Source: Multifurca ochricompacta (lineage: Eukaryota; Basidiomycota; Agaricomycetes; Russulales; Russulaceae). Taken from it: 64,000 nucleotides of DNA. Shown in pieces: positions 37,149 through 47,620 of this stretch. Both the position numbers and the translations under genes were made by a program. Positions within the stretch are counted from its first letter, which is position 1, and each line of letters starts with the position of its first letter. The stretch covers positions 186,001-250,000 of the forward strand of contig WTXG01000035.1 of assembly GCA_022496185.1 (NCBI GenBank), given 5' to 3'. The notes beneath the pieces are model-generated. The model had not been told where the DNA came from and ran no database searches. It saw only the letters and a list, made by a program, of their open reading frames with translations.

Positions 37149-37831
37149 CATCTGTGGAACCTGATGAATGACAATATCTCAAAAGTTACGTTTGTGTCAA
37201 AACTGAAGGGAGATTATGCAAAACCTTTTTTTAAAAATCAGAAGGAAAATTATGACAAGAATGTGGAATTGTTTCTTAATCACATAGCGGATTATCTGGT
37301 TACTAACTGGCCCAAGTCTGCAGCAGCCTCGGCTAGCCGTGAACCCTCCACCGCGGAGTGACCTCCTTTCTGTTTATTTCCTGAATGACCCCGAAAGCTG
37401 ACTCAAAGGCGGCATCATTATTTTTGTTCTATGGTGCCATGAATGTGCTACCGAATCGCGCACATTTTAACTCAGCGAATGAGAAGGTGACAGTAGCTTA
37501 TGGAATCCCAAGTGCTCTTCCGCTTCCATTCAAAAGCTCGCTCGCGAAATTGTATTCATGATGGAATGGTGCGTCTTGCAGGGATGTCTGTCTCCTTGCT
37601 CCACCTCTGGAAGACGTCACATGTGGTCATCGCCATCCCTCAGAATATAATTACCTTGTTATGCTCCGCGATGATTCACTTTTTTTTTTTCGAACAACCT
37701 TGGAACCGACATGTCCACCAAGCCAGAGCCTGATTTCCAATCGGGTGGAAAAGGCATTCTTCATGACTGCAAACACCGGCGCAATTACCCGTTACAAAGA
37801 CTCTACCTGTAAGAGGCCCGACTTTCCTGGG
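37149..37831. other. Intergenic, no gene recognised
   Basis: Separates the acyltransferase from the secreted-peptide cluster. A short frame at 37164-37361 has no recognisable features. Confidence 0.45.
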
Positions 37832-37915
37832 GTATAGGGATCGCATTTCCCTTCCTTTCACCTACAATGCACCATCCATCTCGACATCTCCTCCCTCGAG
37901 CGTTCCGAAACCATT

Positions 37916-38110
37916 ATGTTCATTAAATCCATTATTGCACACTCTCTTGCTTAATTTGTTCTTGCTGCTCCGGCGGTGCAACCAGCCGAGAAAAGGCCTA
38001 TTGGTAGGGCTCGCTCGAATCAATTCTCACTTTGGCACAGGCTGATTTATCTTGACATAGTTTTTGAGGGTCTTGTCGACATCAATGCCATTTCTTCCGT
38101 CGATCTCGTC
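37916..38110 (+). pseudogene. Degenerate secreted-peptide family member
   Basis: Starts MFIKSIIAHSLA, then TAA replaces a codon in the middle of the signal peptide, followed in frame by FVLAAPAVQPAEKRPI. The intron acceptor CTTGACATAG at about 38050-38060 and the 3' flank (GTATTGTTCT, later GTATTGACCGGCGACCC) match the live members. The Gln-2 codon is missing and the TATA box is altered to GGTATAGGG (37831). Promoter and coding damage together say it is dead. Confidence 0.72.
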
Positions 38111-39459
38111 GGAAACTCGTGTTTGTATTGTTCTGCTGCTTAGTTTTCCCCTTTACTTCTTCGTGGTATTGACCGGCGACCCCTTAGGCTCAGATCTACG
38201 AAAATCGTCAACATGTGATATACAAGGCACCTATATCCCGAGCCCCATAGTCCAAGCTTGATCATCTTGCATGATAGATTCTCCTGGCGGCAGAAGCCAA
38301 TAATCGAGTCGAGAAATCTCCCCACGTTTTTACATTACAGTTTAGAAAAAGTGAAAGAATGCATCTATTTTTGCCCGTCTTCCCTCTGAGAATAATCAGC
38401 CGGATATTCTGGAACAAGCCATCGAGATGATCAAAAAATGCGTGAGAGCCATATTCGCTCCGTTGTCGCTCCTAGAAAACAGCGCTCTGGTATTGCCAGA
38501 TGCAATTATAATATTTCACATCGAAAAATATAAATCCTGATCTTCTGAACATGTCACGTAGACACGCTAGCAAGATTATAAACCCTGTGTGAGGATAGCC
38601 CAGTGCTGGTCCAGAATCTTGATGGCGTTTACGAGAAATCGATTGCAGCATTGTGAGCCTGAGCACGGCCTGAGCACGCTGGGCAGCACTTTTCTATTTC
38701 TGTTGCTTTGGATTGTATTATATTAAGGTAGCCAGCCAGTCCTTGCCCTGGTTGGTGATATCAATGTCTTAGGTCTTAGGAGCAAGGGCGGCGCCCAATC
38801 ACGTGTTACGTGTTCCAACTGCTAATATGTGAAATGATGGGCCCAAGGAGCGATATTCAATAAAGGCGAGCGGTACGAGGCGACTAGGAGAGCAACGGAT
38901 GGAAAGCGAAAATGGTGTGAAAATGGTAATGAGCAAGGGTGCCATTTCTCTTAAGTGCACATGCGAAACTTTCGCGAACAAGAGGATCGACTTTGGGGCT
39001 CGATCTGACAACCTAGGTACTCATTGGGTTTACACTAATTCATGTCTTGGGTGGCTGATTTTGGTCTGCCAGAGGCCAGTTGGAGGGGTGAACAGTCCGG
39101 TTCTACTTGCACGCATGGTTGGCACAATCCGCGACGAACCAACTACTGAAATGGCTGGGCTGCGTTCAGATGACCCTGGTGTAACCCAACTCTCCAGAAA
39201 ACACTCCCTGGCAAACAACTACCCGATGCTTTTTTCCTTTTCAATGGGATAAAAAGGTATATATCATTCCAGAAGGTTTATCCCACTAACCGCCGCAATG
39301 CACCCAAAGTGCACAACAATCTTCCTTGCCTAGAAGAAAACTAACTAACTGTATTCTACCCGAAACATTGTGCAGTTGACACTTCGATTGGTGTTGACCC
39401 TGAGTGTCAACGATCAATACCATGAAGAGCAGAGCCAAACAAAAGGAGATTCAATACCA
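38111..39459. other. Intergenic, no gene recognised
   Basis: 1.35 kb of AT-balanced sequence between the dead and a live secreted-peptide gene. The last 80 bases are the 3' UTR of the minus-strand gene. A TATA-like AGGTATATATC occurs at 39255 without an evident gene. Confidence 0.45.
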
Positions 39460-39718
39460 TCACCCCGAGCCTACAAGGCCGCCAACTAAAGGAAGCCCAG
39501 TAAGGTCCTTATCGACGTCACCGACTACAGGAAGAGTTTTAATGATGCCTTCTGGATCTGTGATAGGATTCAAATCAGCCTGTATTCAATGGACACTGAT
39601 TCAAGCACTCGTGCGTGGACGTACTAATAGCGGCGGCTTTCTCGACTGATGTCACCGACGGAGCCGCAAGGGCAAAAGCAGCGAGAGAGAGAGTAACAAG
39701 GGCCTTAATGAACTGCAT
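39460..39718 (-). CDS. Small secreted peptide precursor, family member 2
   Basis: Two exons (39625-39718 and 39460-39557) give 63 aa. The signal peptide is MQFIKALVTLSLAAFALAAP. The dibasic site is replaced by SVEKAAA. The intron is 67 bp, phase 1, at the same codon position as in member 1. Exon 2 encodes PEGIIKTLPVVGDVDKDLTG and a Gly-rich end (PLVGGLVGSG), unlike the other tails. The stop TGA overlaps the conserved GTGATGGTATTG of the 3' UTR. A TATA box lies at 39797-39804. The complete lack of tail similarity with near-constant flanks is the notable feature. Confidence 0.7.
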
Positions 39719-39796
39719 TAATGCTTGCGAGTAACGGGAACGGGCGAGTGTAAAAGATCGATGGGTCTTTCTTTCTGAGTGAGAGGCTCGCTGGGG

Positions 39797-39804
39797 TTTT
39801 TATA
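39797..39804 (-). promoter_or_regulatory. TATA box of secreted-peptide gene 2
   Basis: TATAAAAA on the minus strand, 79 bp before the start codon. Confidence 0.7.
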
Positions 39805-39879
39805 CTCTCGAGCCCGAGCTCCCTGCGAGGAGATATATAACTATGTTAGGCAAGGAGAATATAGGTGGACCCGCGACGT

Positions 39880-39995
39880 TTCTTCCATCTCATGGGTCTT
39901 GGCGCCGCCATGGAAGCCACATTCAAAAAAAGAAAAAGTGACAGGGGGTTACACGGGAACGGTTTGTTCGGTTGGTTGTGGACTAAATTGTGAAC
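39880..39995 (+). pseudogene. Wax-synthase-like gene fragment
   Basis: Resembles 36890-36995 of the intact acyltransferase: ttcatgggtcttgg, then gccatggaagcc and ttcaaaaaa (MGLGAAMEA, FKK), then a weaker match to the Gly-rich stretch and a tgtggac block. Frame is broken by an A-rich insertion after FKK. It is a remnant of a paralogue. Confidence 0.65.
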
Positions 39996-40004
39996 TATGT
40001 TTTA

Positions 40005-40547
40005 GGGGGCGTCCGCTAGATGCGATCGAACTGGAGGGTGAGAGCAAAGATGAGGGCGAGGGTGAAGATGCTGCAGGTGATGGTGCTGAAGACGAAGACG
40101 TGCTGTTGACATGGGGAGATGTATTTGTGGAGGCGGATACGGCTGTGCCAGCGGAGTCTGCAGGTTCAGATGAGGAGGAAGAAGAATGGTTGGGTATAAT
40201 ATTACACCCTGAAAGAGGTGGGCAGAATCTTGCTTGTTCTTCGTCGTCTTGCTGACTGACTCGTGTTTCCAGCTACGGAACACTCGGATGGCGAGTCCGA
40301 AGAGCCTGATAAGAAGGCGAAAGAGCCAAGGATGATGACAAATGAGGTAAAAAGCAACTCGTCTCGTGGGGGTTATCCCGCGATCGAACGAACTTCTGAC
40401 GCGCTTTCACCTCATAAAAAAACAACGGAGAACTTTTACACCAACACGAACGTCAAGAACAGGAATCGAGTAAAAGCTGCGCTGCTCAAAACGCTTCAAG
40501 GGAAGAATGGGGGTCATAAGCGAGAGCGGAAGAGGATGAAGCGGTAA
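40005..40547 (+). pseudogene. Orphan 3' gene fragment, acidic then basic protein tail
   Basis: An acceptor-like TATGTTTTAG at about 39995-40004 precedes an acidic exon (EGESKDEGEGEDAAGDG, later SDEEEEEWLG). A GT-AG intron (about 40219-40272) leads to ATEHSDGESEEPDKKAKEP and a basic end GHKRERKRMKR before TAA at 40545-40547. It looks like the last two exons of a nuclear or nucleolar protein without its 5' part, which is replaced by the acyltransferase fragment. I do not recognise the parent. It could instead be a real short gene with a missed start. Confidence 0.45.
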
Positions 40548-41021
40548 CAACCAAAAAAAAAACAAATTACATTCCGCTACTCCGCTCTACGTCTGTCGGT
40601 CACTCATGCATTATGTCTCTGGATGACTTACTTTCCGTATTGTCAGACGTCTTTGGCAATTTTGTACCTTGTACCAACCCCATGATGTCATGGCTGTGCT
40701 TGTCATAATTTGGGGGTTGTTGACTTGAGCGTGATGAAACCAGAAGTATGCGATTTGCGATTTTGACAGCGCTCCAGTTTCTTCTGTCGGCGTTGGTCAC
40801 ACAAGAAATGTTTCTCGAATAAAAAAAGATTGTTAAAAAGGTTGGATAGTTCCAAGGTATCTCTCCCACTAGCCACGTGCTCAAACCACACAACTTTCCC
40901 CACCCAGATACAAAAACTCAACGGTATTCCACACAAGACGTTCGGTTAACGTGTTTCCTGGGATTTACCCTGAGGGTCAATGGTTAATACATGACGAGAG
41001 TCAAAATGGAGATTAGTACCA
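40548..41021. other. Intergenic, 3' flank of secreted-peptide gene 3
   Basis: No gene seen. The bases just before 41022 carry the conserved 3' UTR of the peptide family on the minus strand (TGATGGTACTAATCTCC and TTGACCCTCAGGG). Confidence 0.5.
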
Positions 41022-41242
41022 TCACGCTTGTACGTCGACATTGGCGTCGTCTTTAAGAAGAGAAACGATATCGGCTTCGGCAAGGATGTTAGCATCTATG
41101 TCAAGATAAATCAGCTTGTGCAAAGTGGGAATTGATTCGAGCCTGCTGCACTAATCTGCCTCTTCTCGGCTGGTTGCGCTGTCGGAGCAGCGAGGGCAAG
41201 AGCAGCCAGAGAGAGAGCAATGATAAACTTCAAGAACTGCAT
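41022..41242 (-). CDS. Small secreted peptide precursor, family member 3
   Basis: Two exons (41152-41242 and 41022-41095) give 54 aa. The signal peptide is MQFLKFIIALSLAALALAAP, followed by TAQPAEKR with a Kex2-type site. The 56-bp intron begins GTGCAG and ends ACATAG, phase 1, at the family position. Exon 2 encodes NANILAEADIVSLLKDD and ends DVQA. The predicted mature peptide after KR is about 26 aa and amphipathic-looking. A TATA box (TATAAAA, 41332-41338, minus) lies about 90 bp upstream. Confidence 0.72.
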
Positions 41243-41331
41243 GATTGGCTGAAATGGGTGCTTGAGAAGATTAAAGCGATTACGTAATGGTCGGAAAACC
41301 GATGAGATTCCTGAGGTATAAACCGTTGCAG

Positions 41332-41338
41332 TTTTATA
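41332..41338 (-). promoter_or_regulatory. TATA box of secreted-peptide gene 3
   Basis: GGTATAAAAC on the minus strand, about 90 bp before the start codon. Confidence 0.65.
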
Positions 41339-41342
41339 CCCC

Positions 41343-41989
41343 CACAAGCTTTACTACTTACAGGTTAACGAAACCTGTGTGCATGTCCATGACACCTGAA
41401 AAGGCGCCTCGCTGCTTCGATGCTGGAGTGGCGCACTCTCACCAACGGCTTCTTGAATGATAACATGATAACACTCGCGTTCCGCCGGCTGCTATCTCTT
41501 CTGGTAATTTCTTTCTTCCATAATAAGGAGCCCAGGCTCGCACATAACTCAATTGATAGTTGTCAAGTATCAAGATACGCGTGCCATCTAGTGGAATGGA
41601 ACATTGTCGTGTCGTTGTAAAAACAATCTCTCCTTATTTGAGGTGTCGGTGTGTAACAAAAATTGAGTGACCCCCTTCCCCCCCTCGTTTCAGGTTTACA
41701 CGGGTCCGAGCCAGATAGTATTGAATGAATGAGAAGATGGATGTGGAAATGAAATGCAATGTGTGGCCAGGCATGAGCATGACATCCCTCCGACAGACTG
41801 ATAGCAATATGGTATGGCGAACCAGAGGACGGCTTCTTGTCAAATGCAAACGAAAATCGCCGTTCCATCCGCTTCGTCGCTTTTCGTAAGCTTGCCTTCT
41901 CAGCAGTGTGTTAGAATACAGACACAGCACGCAGCCATATTGATGCTGGAGATGGTGGCCTGGGGTCAATCGTATTGAGAATTGGTATC
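41343..41989. other. Intergenic, no gene recognised
   Basis: Between the promoter of secreted-peptide gene 3 and the LTR of element D. Nothing recognisable. Confidence 0.45.
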
Positions 41990-42472
41990 GTGTAAATTCT
42001 TTATTTCTTGACTGCCTTATTATAGGACTATTAGCGTCGTTAGTATCCTCAGTCTTTCTGTTCCAAAGTCAGTATCATTCTCTTCGTAGCTATATTGTCT
42101 TTTACTAATTCTTTGTGTAGCTACTTGCTTTTCTAGGTATTACCTAGCAATATAGTCTCTCTGTTATGGTTGGCAGGCCGTATCGTGCGCGAGATCGGAA
42201 GTCGTGATTCGGGGGCTCTGAAGGAGGTGTTCAGTGGTCTAGATGTCTGGGATTGTTCGCAGGACAATCCAGAGAAAGGAGGAACAACAAGCCTGATTGT
42301 AATACTGAAAGATACAAGAGCTCGAGTCTGAGACTCGAGGTGTTTGCTATCTAGCTACTATATAGTAAAGTGATATTGTGATTGACCGATCTGATTAAAA
42401 GTAGCGGGGAAAATAGGAAAGAGTTGATGGGCGCATATTGCGCCTTTGATGGTATAAAATTGAGGTGTAACA
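41990..42472 (-). repeat. 3' LTR of element D
   Basis: On the minus strand it starts TGTTACACC directly after a polypurine tract AAACGGGGGGTAA (42473-42485). The far end is uncertain: TTTACA at 41990 or a CA a few bases further. Its partner 5' LTR is outside the window. Confidence 0.55.
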
Positions 42473-42696
42473 TTACCCCCCGTTTAGACTTGAAGGCACT
42501 GACTTCAATCGTGATCTAGACGGACAGGGTCCTTGTGTGTGCCGTGCGCGTGTGAGGAGGCACGGGAGGTTCGTTTGTGGCGGTGGCGTTGTTGGATTGT
42601 GATAGGTATTAGTCTGTGTGCAGTAGCCGCTTGGTCGAGGCGATGTCGACACTGTTGGTACTCAGCACGATTACGCGTTAGTTGTCTTTCAATCAT

Positions 42697-45411
42697 TCAT
42701 TGCTGTTGCCTGAGTTCTTCACCTTCTCGATGTAAAAAATGGAATTGGTTGACTTCACCCTGCAGGCCAGGGTCGTTAAGTTGGTATAGGGCCTCGTCAA
42801 CACTGCGTACGAGTGGCCCGGGTTCCAGAGCATGATAGTTGTCCGCGACCATGTGTGGGGGGCGGGGATATTTGACCCATGGGGCCACTGTAAGGTCCTG
42901 TGTGTATTCGCGTCTACCTCGTCTGCAGGTCCTGTGAATGAGGGGGTGATCCCCAAACGAGTATTTGATGTACGGGGCAGGCTGGAGGCGGTTCTGTTGT
43001 GATGGGATGCGAATGTCGTAATGGTTCGTGGGTGCGATGTCGCGGGTATAGTAGTCTGTTCCCGGGTGTGGTCCGATCCATAGTTCGTCTGCAGGGGAGC
43101 AAGGAGAGGTAGGGATGAGCGCATCACAATCTTCAGATGATGCTCGTTCGCTGACACTGGGAGATGCGGGTATTTGCTCATAAGTTGGTGGTGGTGAGGG
43201 GTATGTCTCTGGCATTGGCAGTCTTGGTGATTGTGGGGGATTAGGTTCATGGAGTATGGCAAGGCGGATTTGAGTGTCACCATTAGGGGTGAGAGAGTGC
43301 GAAGGAGAAGACATTTGTTTTTGTGGGGGAATGCGGATAATGAGGCGCAGGTGTGATCTGTCCCCCTTTGTATTCCCAATGTGACCATGCATTGGGAGCG
43401 ATTCGCGGGTGGACGGTGGAAGGTTGCGGAAGTAGTGATTGATCGCGTCGTTAGCATGAATGTGCCTGTGGTCCACCCACTCATTTTCAGAGGCTGGGTA
43501 ACCTTTCCAGCTGAGTAGGAACTGTAATCGTTGATTACGCCCAAAGCGTCGATGGCCAAGAATCCTGTCGATCTCAGTTTCCTCAGTACCATTGATAAGA
43601 ATGGGTGGTGGCCGTAGTGGGGAGGGCCCATGTGCTGCAGTGCTGATGTAGTGGGTTAGCAGTGATGCATGAACAACATTGTGAATTCGCATGGTCAAGG
43701 GGAGTGCGAGGCGGAATGCAACCGGAGAGATCATTTCGATTATGGTGAAGGGGCCATACCATCGCGGGGCGAGTTTCGCAGAGGGGAAGAGTGTGTGTAT
43801 GTTCTTGCCTTCGAGCCACACCTCATCCCCTTTTTTGAAAGCCGGGGTAATATGTTGCATAGACGAGAGGACGCGCTCTGCGCGCGTGTGACTTTTGGCA
43901 ATCATGTCAAGTCGTTCTGAGAGTGCCAGGACAGGAGAGATCGTGCCTGTGGCAAGGGGAAGCAGTCTAAAGCCGAACAGAAGTTCATGTGGGCTGAGAT
44001 GCGTGCAGTCATGTCGCCAGCGGTTATGCACAAATTCAGCAAGTGGGAGGAGATGGTGCCATGCATGAGGGTCGCCAAACGTCCATTGGTGTAGGTATTG
44101 CTCGACCCAGCGGTTCATGCATTCGCTCTGTCCATCAGTTTGGGGGTGAAAGGCTGTACTTATATTTTGCTGTATATGTAAGAGGCGGCAGAGTTCTTTG
44201 GTGAAGTGTGAGGTGAACTGAGGGTCTCGATCAGATATAACGCGGCGAGGAGCACCAAACCATGGGAAGACGTGTCGTAGGTACAGTTTGGCAACATCAG
44301 CACCAGTTATCGTTGTTGAACAAGGGATGAATTTTGCTGCCTTTGAGCATCCCTGATCCACTATGGTTAGTATGGCATTTGTGCCATTAGATGGCAGGAG
44401 ATCAGTGATAAGATCCAGTGAAATGTATTGAAAGGGACCCTCCGTGGCTTTGACGTCAAATGGGAATCGTGGCACCAGGGTTTTCTTCTGCGGTTTTAGG
44501 GATTGACACTCATGGCATCCTTTGACATACTCATAGATGAATTCTCTTAGACCTTCGCCCTTGTAGATGTCCCGTACGAGATCCCATGTATTCTTCTGAC
44601 CTGGATGCCCAGCTAGTGGATGATCGTGAAATTGTTTTGCGATGGCGCAATAGGTATTCTCATCATTTTGTAATTTGATTGTGGCAACGGTCCATCGGTC
44701 ATCCGGTAATAGAATTACCTCTTGATTATCTTCTTTCCCAGTATCGTGATCAGGTCGTCACGACAGGAGGTCCGCGATAAGATTGCGTTTCCCCGTGATC
44801 GGTTTGATGATAAAGTTGTATTCCATCAGATCGAGGTGCCATCGGGCTTGCCACCTGTTGAGCTTCTGCACCTTGCGGAAATATTGGAGATTATGATGAT
44901 CTGTGAACACAGTGAGCACATGAGGGGAACCAGCCAGGTATTGATGCCATTCAATGAGTGGTAACCAGATGGCGAAGAGTTTGCGGTCATAGATGTCCCA
45001 GTTACGTTGTGTTTCGTCGAGTGACTTAGATAGGAATGCCAGTGGGTGGAGTTGCCCTTTGTCGTCTTGTTGTGCTAATTCAGCGCCGATAGCGAAGCCG
45101 GACACGTCCGTCGACAGGTAGAAGGGTCGATCCATTTGAGGCTGATGGAGTACGGGTGCCGTAGTGAAAGCCCTCTTCAAGGCATGGAATGCCATGTCTT
45201 CCTTTTCTCCCCAATTCCATGGAACATTTTGCTTGGTGAGATCGATTAGGGGTTGCACGACGTGAGAGTAATTTTTTATGAACCGGCAATAATAGTTTCC
45301 AAACCCGAGATAGCTTTGCACTTGACGGACATTGGCTGGAACTGGCCAATCGAGGATTCCCTTGACCTTCACAGGGTCCATCATTATGGTACCTCCAGTG
45401 AGAACCACGCC
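42697..45411 (-). pseudogene. Element D pol: RT tail, RNase H, integrase, chromodomain
   Basis: Reading from the right: GGTIMMDPVKVKGILDWPVP (RT connection), FYLSTDVSGFAIGAELAQQ (RNase H), FTDHHNLQYF and NLIADLLS. An in-frame TGA (44758-44760) follows where relatives have Arg (CGA). The integrase H2C2 zinc site (HDHPLAGHPG, CHECQSLK) and core (SLDLITDLLPSNG, VISDRDPQFTSHF, STAFHPQTDGQSE) follow. Then comes the chromodomain (EIDRILGHRRF, FLLSWKGYPASENEWVDH). About 250 further residues rich in Pro and Ser follow before the stop at 42697, unlike elements A-C whose pol ends after the chromodomain. Confidence 0.85.
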
Positions 45412-45412
45412 T

Positions 45413-45758
45413 TGTTGAACCAAGATACCGGTACAGAGGCTCCGGGATAGCGGTACGACATGATTGTGATCACGCGTAGATAACGCAAGTAAGAACGCGT
45501 TCATAATTAGCTAGATTACTTAGAATATACATCTAAGATCGGGCATGTGATCAAATCACATCAATAACGAGATAACGCACTCGTATAATTAAGTAGCCGA
45601 TATAGTACATTAAATTGTATATAAACTACTGTATAACTGCTATAGATTAAGTAGTTGCTATCGCATTAACGACTGCATCTAAGTCTCAAAGTAAATCAAA
45701 GGTGAGATAGCTAGCAGTAATGTAGTATCTAGTGTAGGCTGCGCCATACCTGTTCTAT
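45413..45758. mobile_element. 346-bp insertion inside element D RT, flanked by ACGCCT repeats
   Basis: The RT frame of D reads VDYLGV up to 45757 and resumes with VVLTGGTIMMDP at 45412. Removing the interval restores the RT. ACGCCT occurs at both edges (45407-45412, 45759-45764), as for a target-site duplication. The insert is AT-rich, non-coding and starts TGTTG, so it may be a solo LTR or a non-autonomous element. Confidence 0.65.
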
Positions 45759-45764
45759 ACGCCT

Positions 45765-45900
45765 AAGTAGTCGACAGTCGTTGCATGAAAGACACATTTT
45801 GTTAGTTTGAGGAATAAATCGTTGTCTTGGAGAATCTGCAGCACCCTTGTTACACACTGTTCGTGGAACACGGCATCGTCTGCGGTTGCGACTAGTATAT
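45765..45900 (-). pseudogene. Element D RT fragment
   Basis: Encodes ILVATADDAVFHEQCVTRVL and KLTKCVFHATTVDYLGV, the RT stretch right after the YxDD catalytic motif. It is cut off by element A at 45901. Confidence 0.85.
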
Positions 45901-46484
45901 TGTTACAATCTCTACTGAGCAACCCCATTTTCTTCCACCTCCCTAACGACGACCCATCTCTGCCACCTACCTTACACTTCATGATCACGTCCCTGTCCTG
46001 GGACCCATCACGTGCTCTGCTTCCTTCCCTGTGACTTGCTTTGGCCTTGTTGACTCGTTGTATACCTATGCTTGACCCTTTATCTCTTATCTTGTTATCT
46101 TTACGCTCGGACACTTACTTAATACCCTATCAGAAGCCCGACTTTACGCCGTCCGCTTCCGTATATTTGGGCCCACCTGACTCCGCTATCTTATCTATAG
46201 ACGCCCATTCGATTACGTATATAAGCTCACTGTAACTACATTGTAGACCTCAGACTCGACTTATTGAATACATTGGTGTTTGTCTTTCGGACTCTCCCTT
46301 GGACCCTTTGACTCGATCATCTCAGTGCTTTTGGCACTTTCCGCTCAACATCATCATTAGGGAACAGCCCCTTTGACTTTGACTCTTCCACTAATACTCC
46401 AAGAGGTCCTATTGGCCTCTTATCTGAACCCACGAATAACGCTGTTGCACAAGTCGTGCGGAACGTCTCACGCCGGACGTAACA
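45901..46484 (+). repeat. 5' LTR of element A
   Basis: 584 bp, TGTTACAATC...GGACGTAACA. The TATA box TATATAA lies at 46218-46224 and the putative transcript start AGACTCGACTT at 46252-46262. The matching 3' LTR starts at 60799. Confidence 0.92.
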
Positions 46485-46497
46485 TCAAGTTGAGTCT
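46485..46497 (+). promoter_or_regulatory. Self-primer binding site of element A
   Basis: TCAAGTTGAGTCT abuts the 5' LTR. It pairs with AGACTCGACTT in the LTR (46252-46262), with one G-U wobble. No tRNA-type TGG site abuts the LTR. Known for Tf1: the 5' end of the transcript primes reverse transcription. Confidence 0.72.
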
Positions 46498-47620
46498 CTC
46501 ACAGTGGCTTCCAGCCGCAGTCAGACCCTCTTCCGAGAAGAACTCATCGAGCGCAGAGATGAGAATAATCTTTCACAGCAAGTACTTGGCTCTGCCGCCT
46601 GGAAAGACTTTGAAACCGAGTTTGGATACTACATCTATCATGACGGAAGATACCAACCGGTAGAATACGACGATGAGAGAAGAGTTTGGTATTGTATCCG
46701 ATACTCGGATAGCCGAAACTCTTGGGTCACGACCAGACCTGCCCCACCCGAATTTGGACTAGGCCCGTGGAGAGAAAACCCTCTGGCCATTGTCACGGAC
46801 TCCGAACCAGAGGAGTACGTAGAAGAACCCAGCATAGAAGAAGCACCGGCATTAGCAGAGACTACGTTTCCAGTTGCACCTGAAGTTGTCACGATCAGAG
46901 CCCCTGCTTTGACAACTCCACAGATATCGATACAATCTACCAACACAGTAACCCCACTCTATCAAAACATGTCGACAATTGCCGCCCAACTCCCAGACCC
47001 TGCCCCGGCAGCTCCTGTGGCACCACCACCGAACATCCCTCCCCCCTCTGGACATCTGTCTGGAGTTTTACCCCAAACATTCACTGGGGATCGCTCGCAG
47101 AGCAAGAAGTTCATGTTGGAGTTCACGACATTCAAGAACTTCAATCATGACGTCCCACAGATTGTCAACCCATTCCAGAGGGCCAATCTGTTTCTGTCCC
47201 TGATCCGAGGGGATGCAGTGGATGACTGGACCATGGAACAGCTGGAGTGGCTAAATGAGCAGGTTGAGAGCGGGCGCCGTACTACGAGCGAAGGTCTGTG
47301 GGAGACCATAGCCGAGAGGTTCAAAGATGCCTTCACTGACGGACAGGCCAAACAGAAGGCTGCACGAGAACTAAAGTCCCTCAGAATGGAAAAAGGAGAA
47401 CTTGATGCATACGTAGCCAAGTTCAGAAGTTTAGCCAACAGAGCCGGCTACGACACAGACGAGGAGGCCACACTGGACCTCTTCTCCCAGGGACTACCCA
47501 ACCCCCTGGTCAAGAACATCATACAGTTCCATCACCCCCATGATTGGGACACCTGGGTCGATGCCGCTAGGCGGCAACAACAAGATTACTTGGACTTCCA
47601 AACACGATTTGGAGTCGATA

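Larger units (their letters stand above)
41990..45900 (-). mobile_element. Element D: Ty3/Gypsy chromovirus, 3' half, cut by element A
   Basis: Contains 3' LTR, polypurine tract, integrase with chromodomain, RNase H and the tail of the RT. At 45900 the RT reading frame stops in the middle of the YxDD region and element A begins. It differs in sequence from A-C, so it is another family. The missing half (LTR, gag, protease, RT front) should lie to the right of element C, beyond base 64000. Confidence 0.88.

Noticed and set aside
39779..40255. Continuous frame through the acyltransferase fragment into the acidic exon, a would-be chimeric gene
   Set aside because: No ATG start; it crosses what looks like an intron end. 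Treated as two adjoining fragments.
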